The notes: generated by a model not told the origin, from the letters alone. Positions 16,985 through 29,817 are shown, numbered from the stretch's first letter. The stretch is DNA of 61,212 nt from Candidatus Hydrogenedentota bacterium (GCA_012730045.1 JAAYBR010000032.1:1-61212); one strand, 5' to 3'. Numbers and translations are program-made.

Positions 16985-18529
16985 ATGCTGGCCAGAATAC
17001 AGTCTTGCGCCGTCGTGGGGATTGACGCGTACCCGCTGGCGGTGGAGGTGGACGCCGGGCCGGGCATGTTCCGGTTCAAGGTGGTGGGGCTGCCGGACGC
17101 GGCGGTGAAGGAGAGCGAGGACCGCGTGCTGGCGGCGATCCGCAATTCGGGGTTCCGCACGCCGACGGGGAACGTGGTGGTGAACCTGGCCCCGGCGGAC
17201 ATGCGCAAGCAGGGCAGCGCGCTGGACCTGCCCATCGCCCTGGGCATTCTCGCGGCGACGGGGCAGCTCAAGGGCGCGCGCCTGCGCAGCCACCTGATCG
17301 TGGGCGAGCTGGCGCTGGACGGGTCGGTGCGGCCCGTGGCGGGCGCGCTGGCCATGACGATCACGGCGCGGGACCTGGGGCTGGAGGGCATCCTGCTGCC
17401 GAGGCACAACGCGGGCGAGGCGGGGGTCACGGACAAGATACAGGTGCTGCCCGTGGGGTCGCTCCACGGGGCGCACGCCTTCCTCTCGGGCGCGGAGGAG
17501 ATCGCCCCGCATGTGACGGACGTGGCGGCGGCCTTCTCGTCGGCCCACCGCGAGGTGCCGGACCTCAGCGACGTGAAGGGGCAGGGCGCCGTGAAGCGCG
17601 CGCTGACCGTGGCGGCGGCGGGGGGCCACAACCTGCTGATGGTGGGCCCGCCGGGCACGGGCAAGACCATGCTCGCGTCGCGCCTGCCGGGCATCCTGCC
17701 CGAGATGACCTTCGAGGAGTCCCTGGAAACCACGCGCATCTACAGCGTCATGCCGAGCATCGCGCGGCGCGACGCGCTGGTGGTCTCGCGGCCCTTCCGC
17801 AGCCCCCACCACACCTCGACCACCGTGTCCATCGCCGGCGGCGGCGGCGGGCCGACGGCCTGCCCCGGCGAGGTGAGCCTCGCGCACAACGGCGTGCTCT
17901 TCCTCGACGAGCTGCCGGAGTTCAACCGGGCCACGCTGGAGGTGCTGCGCCAGCCGCTGGAGGAGGGCCAGGTCCACATCCGCCGGGCGAACTACTCCGT
18001 CACCTACCCCAGCCGCTTCATGCTGGTGGTGGCCATGAACCCCTGCCCCTGCGGCTGCCGCACGGACCCGCGCAAGGTCTGCCGGTGCAGCCTGGGCGAG
18101 GTCCAGCGCTACATGGGCCGCGTGTCCGGGCCGCTCCTCGACCGCATTGACATCCATGTGGACGTGCCGCCCCTCTCGTTCGAGGAGCTGACGGACCACC
18201 GCGCCAGCGGCCCCACCAGCGCCGAGGTCCGCGCCCAGGTGCAGGAGGCCCGCGACCGCCAGCAGCACCGCCTCGGCGGACGGCACACCTGCAACGCCCA
18301 CCTCGACACCCGCGCCATCCGCAAGCACTGCGCGACCACCGAGGGTGCCAAGGGCATGCTGGAAAGCGCCCTCAACCGACTCGGCCTCAGCGCCCGCGCC
18401 TACGACAAGATCCTCCGCGTCTCGCGCACCCTCGCCGACCTCGAGGGCGCCGACATCATCCGCGAGCACCACGTCGGCGAGGCCGTCCAGTACCGCAGCC
18501 TGGACCAGCAGCTCTTCGCCGGCGCGTAG
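16985..18529 (+). CDS. comM: YifB/ComM-family Mg-chelatase-like AAA+ ATPase
   Basis: The protein has 514 residues, the standard length. ComM is a hexameric branch-migration helicase that helps integrate transformed DNA. The N-terminal ChlI-type domain (MLARIQSCAVVGIDA, VVGLPDAAVKES, LAPADMRKQGSALDLPIA) is followed by Walker A GPPGTGKT (residues 221-228) and Walker B VLFLDELPEF. MNPCPCG and the downstream Cys residues are typical, and the C-terminal lid contains LSARAYDKILRVSRTLADLE. The start is chosen at the family-conserved MLARI. It is followed by a large hairpin and then priA on the same strand. The family is found in both competent and non-competent bacteria. Confidence 0.95.
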   Translation: MLARIQSCAVVGIDAYPLAVEVDAGPGMFRFKVVGLPDAAVKESEDRVLAAIRNSGFRTPTGNVVVNLAPADMRKQGSALDLPIALGILAATGQLKGARLRSHLIVGELALDGSVRPVAGALAMTITARDLGLEGILLPRHNAGEAGVTDKIQVLPVGSLHGAHAFLSGAEEIAPHVTDVAAAFSSAHREVPDLSDVKGQGAVKRALTVAAAGGHNLLMVGPPGTGKTMLASRLPGILPEMTFEESLETTRIYSVMPSIARRDALVVSRPFRSPHHTSTTVSIAGGGGGPTACPGEVSLAHNGVLFLDELPEFNRATLEVLRQPLEEGQVHIRRANYSVTYPSRFMLVVAMNPCPCGCRTDPRKVCRCSLGEVQRYMGRVSGPLLDRIDIHVDVPPLSFEELTDHRASGPTSAEVRAQVQEARDRQQHRLGGRHTCNAHLDTRAIRKHCATTEGAKGMLESALNRLGLSARAYDKILRVSRTLADLEGADIIREHHVGEAVQYRSLDQQLFAGA

Positions 18530-18578
18530 GGCCGCCGGCGCCACGACGAGCCCCGGACCGCCGAGGGCGGGACACGTA

Positions 18579-18644
18579 GACGCGCCATCTTGGCGCGTTC
18601 TTCGGTTCAACGAAAACCCCAAGAACGCGCCAAGATGGCGCGTC
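18579..18644. repeat. Perfect 24-bp inverted repeat between comM and priA
   Basis: Positions 18579-18602 are exactly complementary to 18621-18644, with an 18-nt loop that can itself pair a few bases (GGTT with AACC). Each arm contains a smaller hairpin (CGCGCCA-TCT-TGGCGCG). There is no T-tract. It lies between two co-directional genes, so it may attenuate or terminate comM transcripts or stabilise mRNA ends. Confidence 0.9.
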
Positions 18645-18730
18645 GTTGCGGGCGGTCCCTTTCGGGTGCGGCGGGGGTTGTGGTAGGCTGGGGGGCGCGG
18701 CGGAAGGGTCCGCCGCACCCCGGAATCTTC

Positions 18731-21232
18731 ATGCGCGAGCCCAGGCACACCCCCCATCCCCCGGAGACCGCGACAGACGCCCTGTACGCGGACGTGGTGT
18801 TCGCCCTGCCGCTGGACCAGACCTTCACCTATGCGGTGCCCGCGTCGCTGCGGGAGCGGGCGGCCCCCGGCATGCGGGCCCTGGCGCCCATGCGCGAGCG
18901 CATCGCCACGGGCTACATCACCGCCCTGAGCCCCCGAACGGACCTGGCCCCGGACAAGGTGCGGCGGCTGCTGGACCTGCCGGACGAGGAGCCGGTCTTT
19001 GACGCGGAGATGCTGGCGCTGTGCCGGTGGATGGCGGACTACTACTGCTGCTCGTGGGGCGAGGCGCTGCACTGCGCCGTGCCCGCGGGGCTGCGCTCCG
19101 GCGGGGCGAAGAAGGCCTACCGGCTGGTGACGGAGCGCGCGGGCGAGGGTCGGCTGTCGGAGCGGCAGGCGAAGATCGTGGCGGCGTTGTACGCCAAGGG
19201 CCCGCTGACGCGGGTGCAGCTCGCGCGGGCCGCGGGGGCGCAGGCCCTGAGCAACACGCTGATGGCGCTGGTGCGGCGCGGGCTGGTGGTCGAGGAGGAG
19301 GCGAGGGAGGAGGGCGGCGTCTCCATCATGACGGAGACCTGGGCGGTGCTGGTGGAGGAGGCGGTGCCGGACGCGGCGGCGCTGGAGGCGATGCAGCGGC
19401 GCGCGCCGAAGCAGGCGGGGGTCTACCTGGACCTGCTCCACGGCGCGCCGGAGCGCGCGGCCTCGGAGCTGTACGACAAGCACCGGGTGGACGCGGGGGT
19501 GCTGGCGGCGCTGGAGAAGAAGGGGCTCATCGGGCGGGTCCAGCGGGAAATCTACCGCGCGCCGGACATGAACGCGCCGCCGCACGCGGCGGAGAAGTTC
19601 CCCCTGAACCCGGAGCAGCGCCGGGCCTTTGAGGCCCTCTGCGCGGCGGGCGAGTCCCGGGAGTACCGCACCTTCCTCCTGCGCGGCATCACGGGCTCCG
19701 GCAAGACCGAGGTGTACCTCCAGGCCATCGAGCGGTTTCTGGAGCTGGGCCGCGACGCCATCATCCTCGTGCCGGAAATCTCGCTCACCCCGCAGACCGT
19801 GGGGCGCTTCTACGCGCGGTTCAGCCAGTCCATCGCCGTGCTGCACAGCGCCCTGAGCCAGGGCGAGCGCTACGACGAGTGGCGGCGCGCGCGGCGCGGC
19901 GAGGTGCGCATCGTCGTGGGCGCGCGGTCCGCCGTGTTCGCCCCCCTGCCCAACCTCGGCATCATCGTGGTGGACGAGGAGCACGACAGCTCGTACAAGC
20001 AGGGCGAGACGCCGCGTTACCACGCGCGGGACGTGGCGATCATGCGGGCGCGGAGGCTGGGGGCCGTGTGCGTGCTGGGGTCGGCCACGCCCTCCGTGGA
20101 GTCGCGGCACAACACGGACCTGGGCAAGTCGGAGCGGATCGAGCTGCTCACGCGCGCCACGCGCGGCGCCCTGCCCGAAGTCCGGCTGGTGAACATGCGG
20201 GAGGAGGCCGCCGAGTCTCCCGGCCAGGTGATCCTGTCGCAGGCGCTGGAGCGGGCGGTGACGGACCGCGTGGCCGCCGGGGAGCAGTGCATCCTGCTGC
20301 TGAACCGGCGGGGCTTCGCCCCCTACGTCCTCTGCCCGAAATGCGGGTGGGTGGCGGGCTGCGAGAACTGCCAGGTCAGCCTGACCTACCACAGCAGCGG
20401 CGGCGTGCTCCGGTGCCACTACTGCAACGCGGAGCAGCCCAAGCCCGGTGCCTGCGAGCGGTGCGGGTTCCGCGGGCTGGCCTATGTGGGCCTGGGCACG
20501 CAGAAGGCGGAGGACTACCTCCTGCGCGCGTTCCCGGGGGCGCGGGTCGCCCGGATGGACGCCGACACCACGGCGGGCCGGGGCGGCCACGCGAAAATCC
20601 TCGGGTGCTTCGCCGCCGGGGAGATTGACATCCTCATCGGCACGCAGATGCTCGCCAAGGGCCACGACTACCCCGGCGTGACGCTGGTGGGCGTGATCAA
20701 CGCGGACAGCGGCCTCGCGCTGCCGGACTTCCGCGCCGCCGAGCAGACCTTCCAGCTCCTGACGCAGGTGGCGGGCCGCGCGGGGCGCGGCGACCGGCCG
20801 GGCACGGTGTACATCCAGACCTGGCATCCCCTGCACTACGCCGTCGCGGCGGCGGCGGGGCACGACTACGAGACCTTCTACGCGACGGAGCTGGAGCACC
20901 GGCGCAAGGCGGGCTACCCGCCCTTCCGCCGGCTGGCGCACTTCCTCATCGAGTCGGAGGATCCCGAGGTGGCCGAGCGCGAGGGGTTCCGCCTGCGCAA
21001 CCTGGGCCAGGCGATCCTGCGGGAGGGGGACTTCCGGGGGATGGAGATTGTCGGTCCGGCCCCGGCGCTCATCCGGCGGGTGAACAAGAAATACCGCTGG
21101 AACCTCGCGCTCTTCTCCAAGAGCGCGGGGCGGATCAACGCCGCGGCCCGCCGCATGCGCGACGACTTCGCGCAGGGCCAAAACGCCAAGGTCAGCCTCA
21201 AGCTCGACCTCGACCCCTACGGGCTGTATTAG
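18731..21232 (+). CDS. priA: Primosomal replication restart helicase PriA
   Basis: The protein has 833 residues, somewhat longer than the E. coli protein. The N-terminal 3'-DNA-binding domain (ADVVFALPLDQTFTYAVP) is followed by a winged-helix linker, Walker A GITGSGKTEVYL (residues 319-326 are the P-loop), and the DEAH-like box VVDEEHDSSYKQ. The zinc-binding insertion has CPKC, GCENC, CHYC and CERCG pairs, followed by GLGTQKAEDYL. PriA reloads the replisome at collapsed forks. The ATG at 18731 is the last reasonable start before conserved sequence; upstream in-frame codons lie in the hairpin region. Confidence 0.95.
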   Translation: MREPRHTPHPPETATDALYADVVFALPLDQTFTYAVPASLRERAAPGMRALAPMRERIATGYITALSPRTDLAPDKVRRLLDLPDEEPVFDAEMLALCRWMADYYCCSWGEALHCAVPAGLRSGGAKKAYRLVTERAGEGRLSERQAKIVAALYAKGPLTRVQLARAAGAQALSNTLMALVRRGLVVEEEAREEGGVSIMTETWAVLVEEAVPDAAALEAMQRRAPKQAGVYLDLLHGAPERAASELYDKHRVDAGVLAALEKKGLIGRVQREIYRAPDMNAPPHAAEKFPLNPEQRRAFEALCAAGESREYRTFLLRGITGSGKTEVYLQAIERFLELGRDAIILVPEISLTPQTVGRFYARFSQSIAVLHSALSQGERYDEWRRARRGEVRIVVGARSAVFAPLPNLGIIVVDEEHDSSYKQGETPRYHARDVAIMRARRLGAVCVLGSATPSVESRHNTDLGKSERIELLTRATRGALPEVRLVNMREEAAESPGQVILSQALERAVTDRVAAGEQCILLLNRRGFAPYVLCPKCGWVAGCENCQVSLTYHSSGGVLRCHYCNAEQPKPGACERCGFRGLAYVGLGTQKAEDYLLRAFPGARVARMDADTTAGRGGHAKILGCFAAGEIDILIGTQMLAKGHDYPGVTLVGVINADSGLALPDFRAAEQTFQLLTQVAGRAGRGDRPGTVYIQTWHPLHYAVAAAAGHDYETFYATELEHRRKAGYPPFRRLAHFLIESEDPEVAEREGFRLRNLGQAILREGDFRGMEIVGPAPALIRRVNKKYRWNLALFSKSAGRINAAARRMRDDFAQGQNAKVSLKLDLDPYGLY

Positions 21233-21339
21233 GGCAGGCAAAGAAGAACGGTGTCCGGCTCCGCGCGCCCTTCCACGCTGCCGCTGCGGTTTCGATGCCC
21301 GCCCCCAGGCTGTTTCGGGGAATGTCCCCGAAGGGGACA

Positions 21340-21531
21340 AATGTCAATAGCCGGAGGTGACCGAAGGGAACCTCCGGTGGGAGGGGGTTGATAGAAACCA
21401 ACCCCGAAGGGGTTGAATGTGAACGGGCTCGCGGACCTGTCTGCCGCGAACACGCATTCAACCCCTTCGGGGTTGTGGATCCCGGGTGCCTGTCCGGAGG
21501 TTCCCTTCGGTCACCTCCGGCTATTGACATT
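21340..21531. repeat. Nested long inverted repeats between convergent priA and GH2 genes
   Basis: Outer arms 21340-21377 and 21494-21531 are perfect 38-bp inverted repeats. Inner arms 21399-21419 and 21455-21475 are perfect 21-bp inverted repeats containing CCCCGAAGGGG. Each arm is itself partly palindromic (GGAGGT...ACCTCC), so several alternative hairpins can form. The whole gap 21233-21606 between the convergent genes holds only this element. A bidirectional terminator or an interspersed repeat are the main possibilities. Confidence 0.92.
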
Positions 21532-21606
21532 CTTCCCCTCCGGGGAAGCAGAGTCCGAACACGCAAGAGCGGCACGGTCCACTTTGAAGTGCCCCAACGC
21601 TTCAGT

Positions 21607-24834
<3,228 letters not shown>

Positions 24835-26517
24835 CTAGCGCCAGATGATGTAGATGCCGACGGTGATGACGATGACGATCACGCCGAAGACCTTGACCAT
24901 GGGGTCGGGCGTGAGGTCAATTTCCGACCGGGGCATGGTGACCTCCTTCGGGAGGGGCTCCCGCCGCGCGATGATCCCGATGATCAGCATGAGCAGCAGG
25001 AAGACGAGGGCCATGTGGTGAAGGAAGGTCACCGAGCAGAAGCGGTAGACCGCCCCGGCCACGCCCCCGGGCATCTGGAAGGTTCCGTCCGCGCCCGTGG
25101 ACGCGGCCTTGATCAGCCAGCCGGGCACGCGGCAGCAGGCGTACATGGCGGGGCCGACGACCAGGGCGAACTTGGCGGCCTTGGCCGGGGCCTTCTTCCA
25201 CACGAGCCCGCCGATGAAGGCGGCGACGATGCCGGGGGAGAAGAAGCCCCAGAACTCCTGGATGTAGTTGAAGACGCCCTCTCCCATCACATAGATCATG
25301 GGCGCCCACAGGCAGGCGATCAGGACGAAGCAGACCGTGGCCAGACGGCCCACCCGGACCATTTTCTCCGGCGCGGCGTCCTTCACGAGGTGCTTCTTGT
25401 AGAAGTCAATGGTGAAGATGGTCGCCGCCGAGTTCAGCCCCGAGTTGAAGGTGCTGATCACCGCGCCCGCCAGGGCCGCCAGCATGACCCCGCGCGCCCA
25501 GGACGGCAGGATCTGGCCGAGCATGTAGGGGTAGGCGCTGTCGCTGTGCTTGATCACGTCCCCGTAAAGGTCGTAGGCGATGATGCCGGGCATGACGATG
25601 ATGAACGGGATGGTCAGCTTGAGCATGGCGCCGAACAGCACGCCCTTCTGGCCCTCCGCCAGGCTCTTCGCCGCCAGCGTGCGCTGCGTGATGAACTGGT
25701 TCAGGCCCCAGTAAAAGAGGTTGGGGATCCACAGCCCGCCGATGAACACCGCGATCCACGGCATCGCCGGATCGTTCCAAGGACGCACCACGTGCAGCTT
25801 GGCCACATGGGTGGACGTGAACTTCGCCCAGCCGGCCGTCACGCTGCCCCCGCCGAGCTCGCCCAGGCCGTAGTACAGCACGATGACCGCGCCGATCATC
25901 AGCGCGGAGCACTGGAGCAGGTCGGCCCACACCACCGAGCTGAGCCCGCCGTAAGTGGTGTAAATCCCGGCCAGAATCCCGATCACCCAGATGGAGAACA
26001 CCAGCGCCCAGAACCGCGCCTGTTCAGGCTCCAGCCCCAGCCGGGCCTCGAACATTTCGGGGATGCCGAACACCGCATTAAGCGCGATGGCCCCGCTGTA
26101 GAGCACCGTGGCCAGCAGCACCACGACGTAGGCCACCATCATGTAGCTGGCCATGATGCCGCGCGTCCTGGCGTCGTAGCGGTACTCCAGAAACTCCGGC
26201 ATGGTGTAAATGCCCGCGCTCAGGAAGCGGGGGAGCAGGAACCACGCCACCACGACCAGCGTGATGGCGGACATCCACTCGTAGCTGGCGATGGCCAGGC
26301 CCGTCTCCCCGAAGGCCTGCCCCGCCATGCCCACGAAGTGCTCCGTGCTGATGTTCGCCGCGATCAGGGAAAACCCGATGAGCGGCCACGTCAGCCTGCG
26401 CCCCGCGAGGAAGTAGTCCTCCGAGGACCTTCCCTTGCGCCCCGCGTACAGGGATATGCCCAGCACGGCAAGGACAAACGCCACGAATACGGCACCATCC
26501 ACCCATGTCAACGCCAT
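24835..26517 (-). CDS. SSS-family sodium:sugar symporter (SGLT-like)
   Basis: The protein has 560 residues with about 14 membrane segments. The ATG at 26517 begins MALTWVDGAVFV and has AAGGA 8 nt upstream. Typical SSS features are SSEDYFLAGR after helix 1, LIAANISTEHFVGMAGQAF, GIYTTYGGLSSVVWADLLQ, and the long helix GAVISTFNSGLNSAATIFT that carries sodium-coordinating hydroxyl residues. It should import a hexose or galactoside with Na+. The co-transcribed GH2 beta-galactosidase suggests galactose or a beta-galactoside as substrate; this is inference. Confidence 0.92.
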   Translation of the reverse strand: MALTWVDGAVFVAFVLAVLGISLYAGRKGRSSEDYFLAGRRLTWPLIGFSLIAANISTEHFVGMAGQAFGETGLAIASYEWMSAITLVVVAWFLLPRFLSAGIYTMPEFLEYRYDARTRGIMASYMMVAYVVVLLATVLYSGAIALNAVFGIPEMFEARLGLEPEQARFWALVFSIWVIGILAGIYTTYGGLSSVVWADLLQCSALMIGAVIVLYYGLGELGGGSVTAGWAKFTSTHVAKLHVVRPWNDPAMPWIAVFIGGLWIPNLFYWGLNQFITQRTLAAKSLAEGQKGVLFGAMLKLTIPFIIVMPGIIAYDLYGDVIKHSDSAYPYMLGQILPSWARGVMLAALAGAVISTFNSGLNSAATIFTIDFYKKHLVKDAAPEKMVRVGRLATVCFVLIACLWAPMIYVMGEGVFNYIQEFWGFFSPGIVAAFIGGLVWKKAPAKAAKFALVVGPAMYACCRVPGWLIKAASTGADGTFQMPGGVAGAVYRFCSVTFLHHMALVFLLLMLIIGIIARREPLPKEVTMPRSEIDLTPDPMVKVFGVIVIVITVGIYIIWR

Positions 26518-26743
26518 GACACTGTTCCTTCCGAAGTGTATTGCCCAGACCCTTGCCCGCACGGACCGCCGCCCGGCCGCGCGGAATACGGGATGCATGA
26601 TACTCGAAAAGCGCCGGTTTTCACACCTTGACGGACGGCGGGTCCGTGCCCCCCTCCACCTCCCGCATTCAGTGTGCGGAGAGGGGCGGCGGTTGGGTAT
26701 ACTGGAGCGAGCCACCCAGAAACGGGTGAAACCTGAGGCTGAC

Positions 26744-27844
26744 ATGAGCATGCTGCGCGCGTTTTTCCTGACGCTGACACTCTCCGCCCTTGTCGCGGCC
26801 ACCGCCGCGGGGCAGGCCCCCGCCCCGGCGCCCCCCGCGCAGGGGGCGCCGCTGCCCACGCCCGGGTCGGACGTGGTGGTGAACAACTGGCAGCTGGTGC
26901 AGGCGATCATGAAGCGCATCGCCGCCGCGCCGCCGCGCCCGAATTCCGTGGATGCGGCGCTGGACGTGCCCGCGCCGGACTACCCCTTTGAGGCCTTCCA
27001 GAACCTCCGGGCCAAGGACCTGCTGCGCGCGGCCACCGACGGGGCGGCCGAGGCCCGCAAAAACGGCTTCAACAGGCCCCCGGAGGAGGTGGAGCGCCAG
27101 GCCCGGGCCAACGTCGTCCTGGCGCTGGAGTATCTTCCCCTGCTGATCCGGGACAAGAAGGACGCGGGCATGGTGTCCGGCTATATCGGAACCTCGCAGA
27201 GCGACCCCGTGGTGCGCCGGTATCTCGTGGAGCAGTTCGCCCCGGACGCGCCGGCGGTCTCCCTCCTGGGCAGCACGCTGGACGACATGTACGACCGGTT
27301 CTCGCAGGAGTTCCAGCCGGCCCTGGAGGCGGTCGCCTCGCTGGCCACAGAGGAGCCGGACATCCAGACGCTGGCCATCCGCGTGCTCCATGACCGCCAT
27401 TGGGGCGCCTACGCCGCCGCCTACGCCGCCGACCCGCTGGTGGCGGAGCGCTCCGCCGCCGCGGGCGCGCCGGAGCCGCCTTCCGTCCAGCTCGGCGACA
27501 CGCCGCCCCCTGTGAAACCGGAGACCCTCTCCATCCTCCGCGACCAGGGCGCCATGATCCAGCGCTATGCCGAGTCCCTCGGCTCCCACATCGCCGCCGA
27601 GAGCATCCGCGATGAACGCGTGAAGGAGGAGACCCGCCGCACCCTCCAGCATTTTGCCGACAATGTGCTCCTGCCCGACCGCGACCGGGTTCTCCATCTG
27701 CTCAACCCCGCGGCGGCGCCCCCCCTGCCCGCCACCGGCGGCGACCTGCCCATCCCCCTGCCGGACATCCTGTCGGACGCGGCCGGGGAGGCCCCGTCCG
27801 CCCCTGCGGGTGTTCCCATGGTGGATCTCCCCCCCGGTTTGTAG
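26744..27844 (+). CDS. Exported helical protein of unknown function
   Basis: The protein has 366 residues and no family I recognise. The ATG at 26744 has GAGG 6 nt upstream and begins a clear signal peptide (MSMLRAFFLTLTLSALVAATAAG). A Pro/Ala-rich stretch follows, then a largely alpha-helical body (for example PPEEVERQARANVVLALEYL, about residues 110-130, and SDPVVRRYLVEQFAPD) suggestive of HEAT-like helical repeats, and a Pro-rich tail. TATACT at 26698-26703 is a possible -10 box. It lies 38 bp before the ArnT-like gene, so the two probably share a transcript. It might be an accessory envelope protein for glycan modification, but nothing in the sequence proves it. Confidence 0.7.
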   Translation: MSMLRAFFLTLTLSALVAATAAGQAPAPAPPAQGAPLPTPGSDVVVNNWQLVQAIMKRIAAAPPRPNSVDAALDVPAPDYPFEAFQNLRAKDLLRAATDGAAEARKNGFNRPPEEVERQARANVVLALEYLPLLIRDKKDAGMVSGYIGTSQSDPVVRRYLVEQFAPDAPAVSLLGSTLDDMYDRFSQEFQPALEAVASLATEEPDIQTLAIRVLHDRHWGAYAAAYAADPLVAERSAAAGAPEPPSVQLGDTPPPVKPETLSILRDQGAMIQRYAESLGSHIAAESIRDERVKEETRRTLQHFADNVLLPDRDRVLHLLNPAAAPPLPATGGDLPIPLPDILSDAAGEAPSAPAGVPMVDLPPGL

Positions 27845-27882
27845 GCCGTTTTCCCGGGTTTCTCCGGAAAGGACCCCATCGC

Positions 27883-29775
27883 ATGACCAACCCAAACGGC
27901 GGTCTGTTTCCCGTTCGCACGGCGCTGTTGATGCTGTTGGGCGCCGCCATGCTGCTGGGCGCCAATCTCGGCGGCTACGGGGTGTGGGCACCCGACGAGC
28001 CCCGCTTCGCCCAGGTCGCCCGCGAGATGATGCTGCGGGGCAATTATCTGGTCCCGCAGGTCAACGGCGAAGACTATCTGGAAAAGCCCCCCCTGCTCTT
28101 CTGGGCCATCGCCGCGTTCTCGCAGCTCACCGGCGATGTCACCCCCCTCACGGCGCGGATTCCCTCGTGGCTGGGCGGTGTGATGACACTGGTCCTCACC
28201 TGGATGCTGGCGTGGCGCATGTTCGGGGCGCGGGTCGCGTTCTGGTCCGCCGCCATTCTGGCCACGGGCTACCGCTTCTGGTGGCAGACGCGCACGGGCC
28301 AGATTGACATGCTCCTCACCGCCTGCACCACCCTGGCCCTCTACCACCTCTGGCAGTGGGACCAGGACCGCAAGTTCTTCCGCCTGCCCGTCATCTACGG
28401 CGCCGTGGCCGCCGGGATGCTGGCCAAAGGGCCGCCCGCCGCCATCTTCCCCCTGATGCTGATCCTCTCGCTCTACTGGCGCGACAAGGACTCCCGGAAG
28501 GCCGTCCACTGGGTCGCCGGACTGGCGGGGGCCCTGCTGATCGTCATGCTCTGGTACATCCCCGCGCGGCTGGCCATCGCCGGAGGCGGCGAGACCACCG
28601 TGGCCGAGGGCATCGGCGGCAACCTCTTCCGCAACACCATCGGCCGCGCCGTCATGGGCGTGAGCAAGGCGCAGTGGCCCTGGTACTACGTCGTCAGCCT
28701 GCCCTCGGACTGGCTGCCCTGGACGCTTTTCCTCCCGTGGGTGGCCTGGCGCACCTGGAAGAACCGCCACGCCGACCGCATGCGCCATTTCCTCTGGTGC
28801 TGGACCCTTCCCGCCTTCCTGCTCTTCTCCGCCGCCGTGGGCAAGCGCGCCATCTACATCCTGCCGCTGTATCCTGCCCTGGCCATCCTGACCGCCCTCG
28901 CCGTGCTGGAACTGATGGACAGCGACCGGGTGACGTGGCGGAAGCGCACCGGGCTGGTGTGGGCCGCCGCCCTGCTGCTGATCGGCCTCGCCCCGCACGC
29001 GCTCCTGCTCACCGAGCATGCGGACAAGTACACCCCCGGCGCGTTTGTGGTCTCCGTGGCGGCGCTGGCGGCCGCCGCCGCCACCCTCGCCTGCGTTCGC
29101 CGCAACGAGTGCCGAAACCTGCACGTCTCCGTCGCGGGGTCCGCCGCGCTGCTGTTCACCGGCGCGGCCTTCGTCGTGTTCCCCGCCCTCGACCCCTACA
29201 AGTCGGCCGAACGCGTCTGCGCCCCCGTGCGAACCCTCTCCGAACTGGGCCAGGACTACGACCTTTTCTGCGTGGGTTTCTCGCGGGAAGAGTATGTCTT
29301 TTACAGCGAGAAGTTCCACGAGTCCGTGCTGACGGACCTGGTCGGGAGGGCCTCCATTCCGCCGGACAGGCTGATGCAGGCTGCGCGGCTGCAGCTTCAT
29401 GCGAAGGACGCCATCGAGGAGGCCGTGGAGGACATCCCCATCGCCGACCTGGCCTCCCCCACGCCGGAGGAGCGGGCCGCCCTCCTGAAAGCCCTTCACA
29501 CCACCCTTGAGGAGGAGGAGGAGCGCATCGTCGGCGCGCTGCATTTCGAGGAGGACCTGCGCGCCGAACTCGGCGCGTTCGCGCGGCGGCTCGACTCGGC
29601 AAGGCCGGCCTTTCTGTTCGTGCAGGCGGAGGACTGGCGCTGGGTGGTTCCCTTCCTGCCTGAAACCCTGAAACTGCACGGGCTGGTCCAACGGGAGGTC
29701 GGGCGGCGGGACGCCCTCCTGCTCGCCAACGACGCGGGAAAGGCCCTGCTGGACCGGTTCGGTGTGGCATATTAG
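27883..29775 (+). CDS. ArnT-like GT39/PMT-type membrane glycosyltransferase
   Basis: The protein has 630 residues. The ATG has AAGGA 9 nt upstream. The first periplasmic loop has VWAPDEPRFAQVAREM, the Asp-Glu-Pro-Arg signature of ArnT-type GT-C enzymes, and GEDYLEKPPLLFW follows as in the PMT family. About eleven or twelve membrane segments end near residue 440, and the last 190 residues form a soluble, acidic C-terminal domain. Such enzymes transfer a sugar from undecaprenyl phosphate to lipid A or another envelope acceptor. The donor is unknown; no arnA/B/C/D genes are nearby. It lies between an exported unknown and a membrane-anchored GH31. Confidence 0.8.
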   Translation: MTNPNGGLFPVRTALLMLLGAAMLLGANLGGYGVWAPDEPRFAQVAREMMLRGNYLVPQVNGEDYLEKPPLLFWAIAAFSQLTGDVTPLTARIPSWLGGVMTLVLTWMLAWRMFGARVAFWSAAILATGYRFWWQTRTGQIDMLLTACTTLALYHLWQWDQDRKFFRLPVIYGAVAAGMLAKGPPAAIFPLMLILSLYWRDKDSRKAVHWVAGLAGALLIVMLWYIPARLAIAGGGETTVAEGIGGNLFRNTIGRAVMGVSKAQWPWYYVVSLPSDWLPWTLFLPWVAWRTWKNRHADRMRHFLWCWTLPAFLLFSAAVGKRAIYILPLYPALAILTALAVLELMDSDRVTWRKRTGLVWAAALLLIGLAPHALLLTEHADKYTPGAFVVSVAALAAAAATLACVRRNECRNLHVSVAGSAALLFTGAAFVVFPALDPYKSAERVCAPVRTLSELGQDYDLFCVGFSREEYVFYSEKFHESVLTDLVGRASIPPDRLMQAARLQLHAKDAIEEAVEDIPIADLASPTPEERAALLKALHTTLEEEEERIVGALHFEEDLRAELGAFARRLDSARPAFLFVQAEDWRWVVPFLPETLKLHGLVQREVGRRDALLLANDAGKALLDRFGVAY

Positions 29776-29817
29776 GCCCCGGGCGGGGCAGAAACAACAC
29801 AATCTGGGAACGCTGCC

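Noticed and set aside
16685-21340. A 1551-codon open frame on the minus strand across comM and priA
   Set aside because: It is antisense to two strongly conserved genes, its translation is low-complexity, and it reflects the high GC content rather than a real gene.
21233-21606. Insertion sequence
   Set aside because: There are long inverted repeats but no transposase frame between them, and the arms differ in sequence from the similar structures elsewhere in the window.
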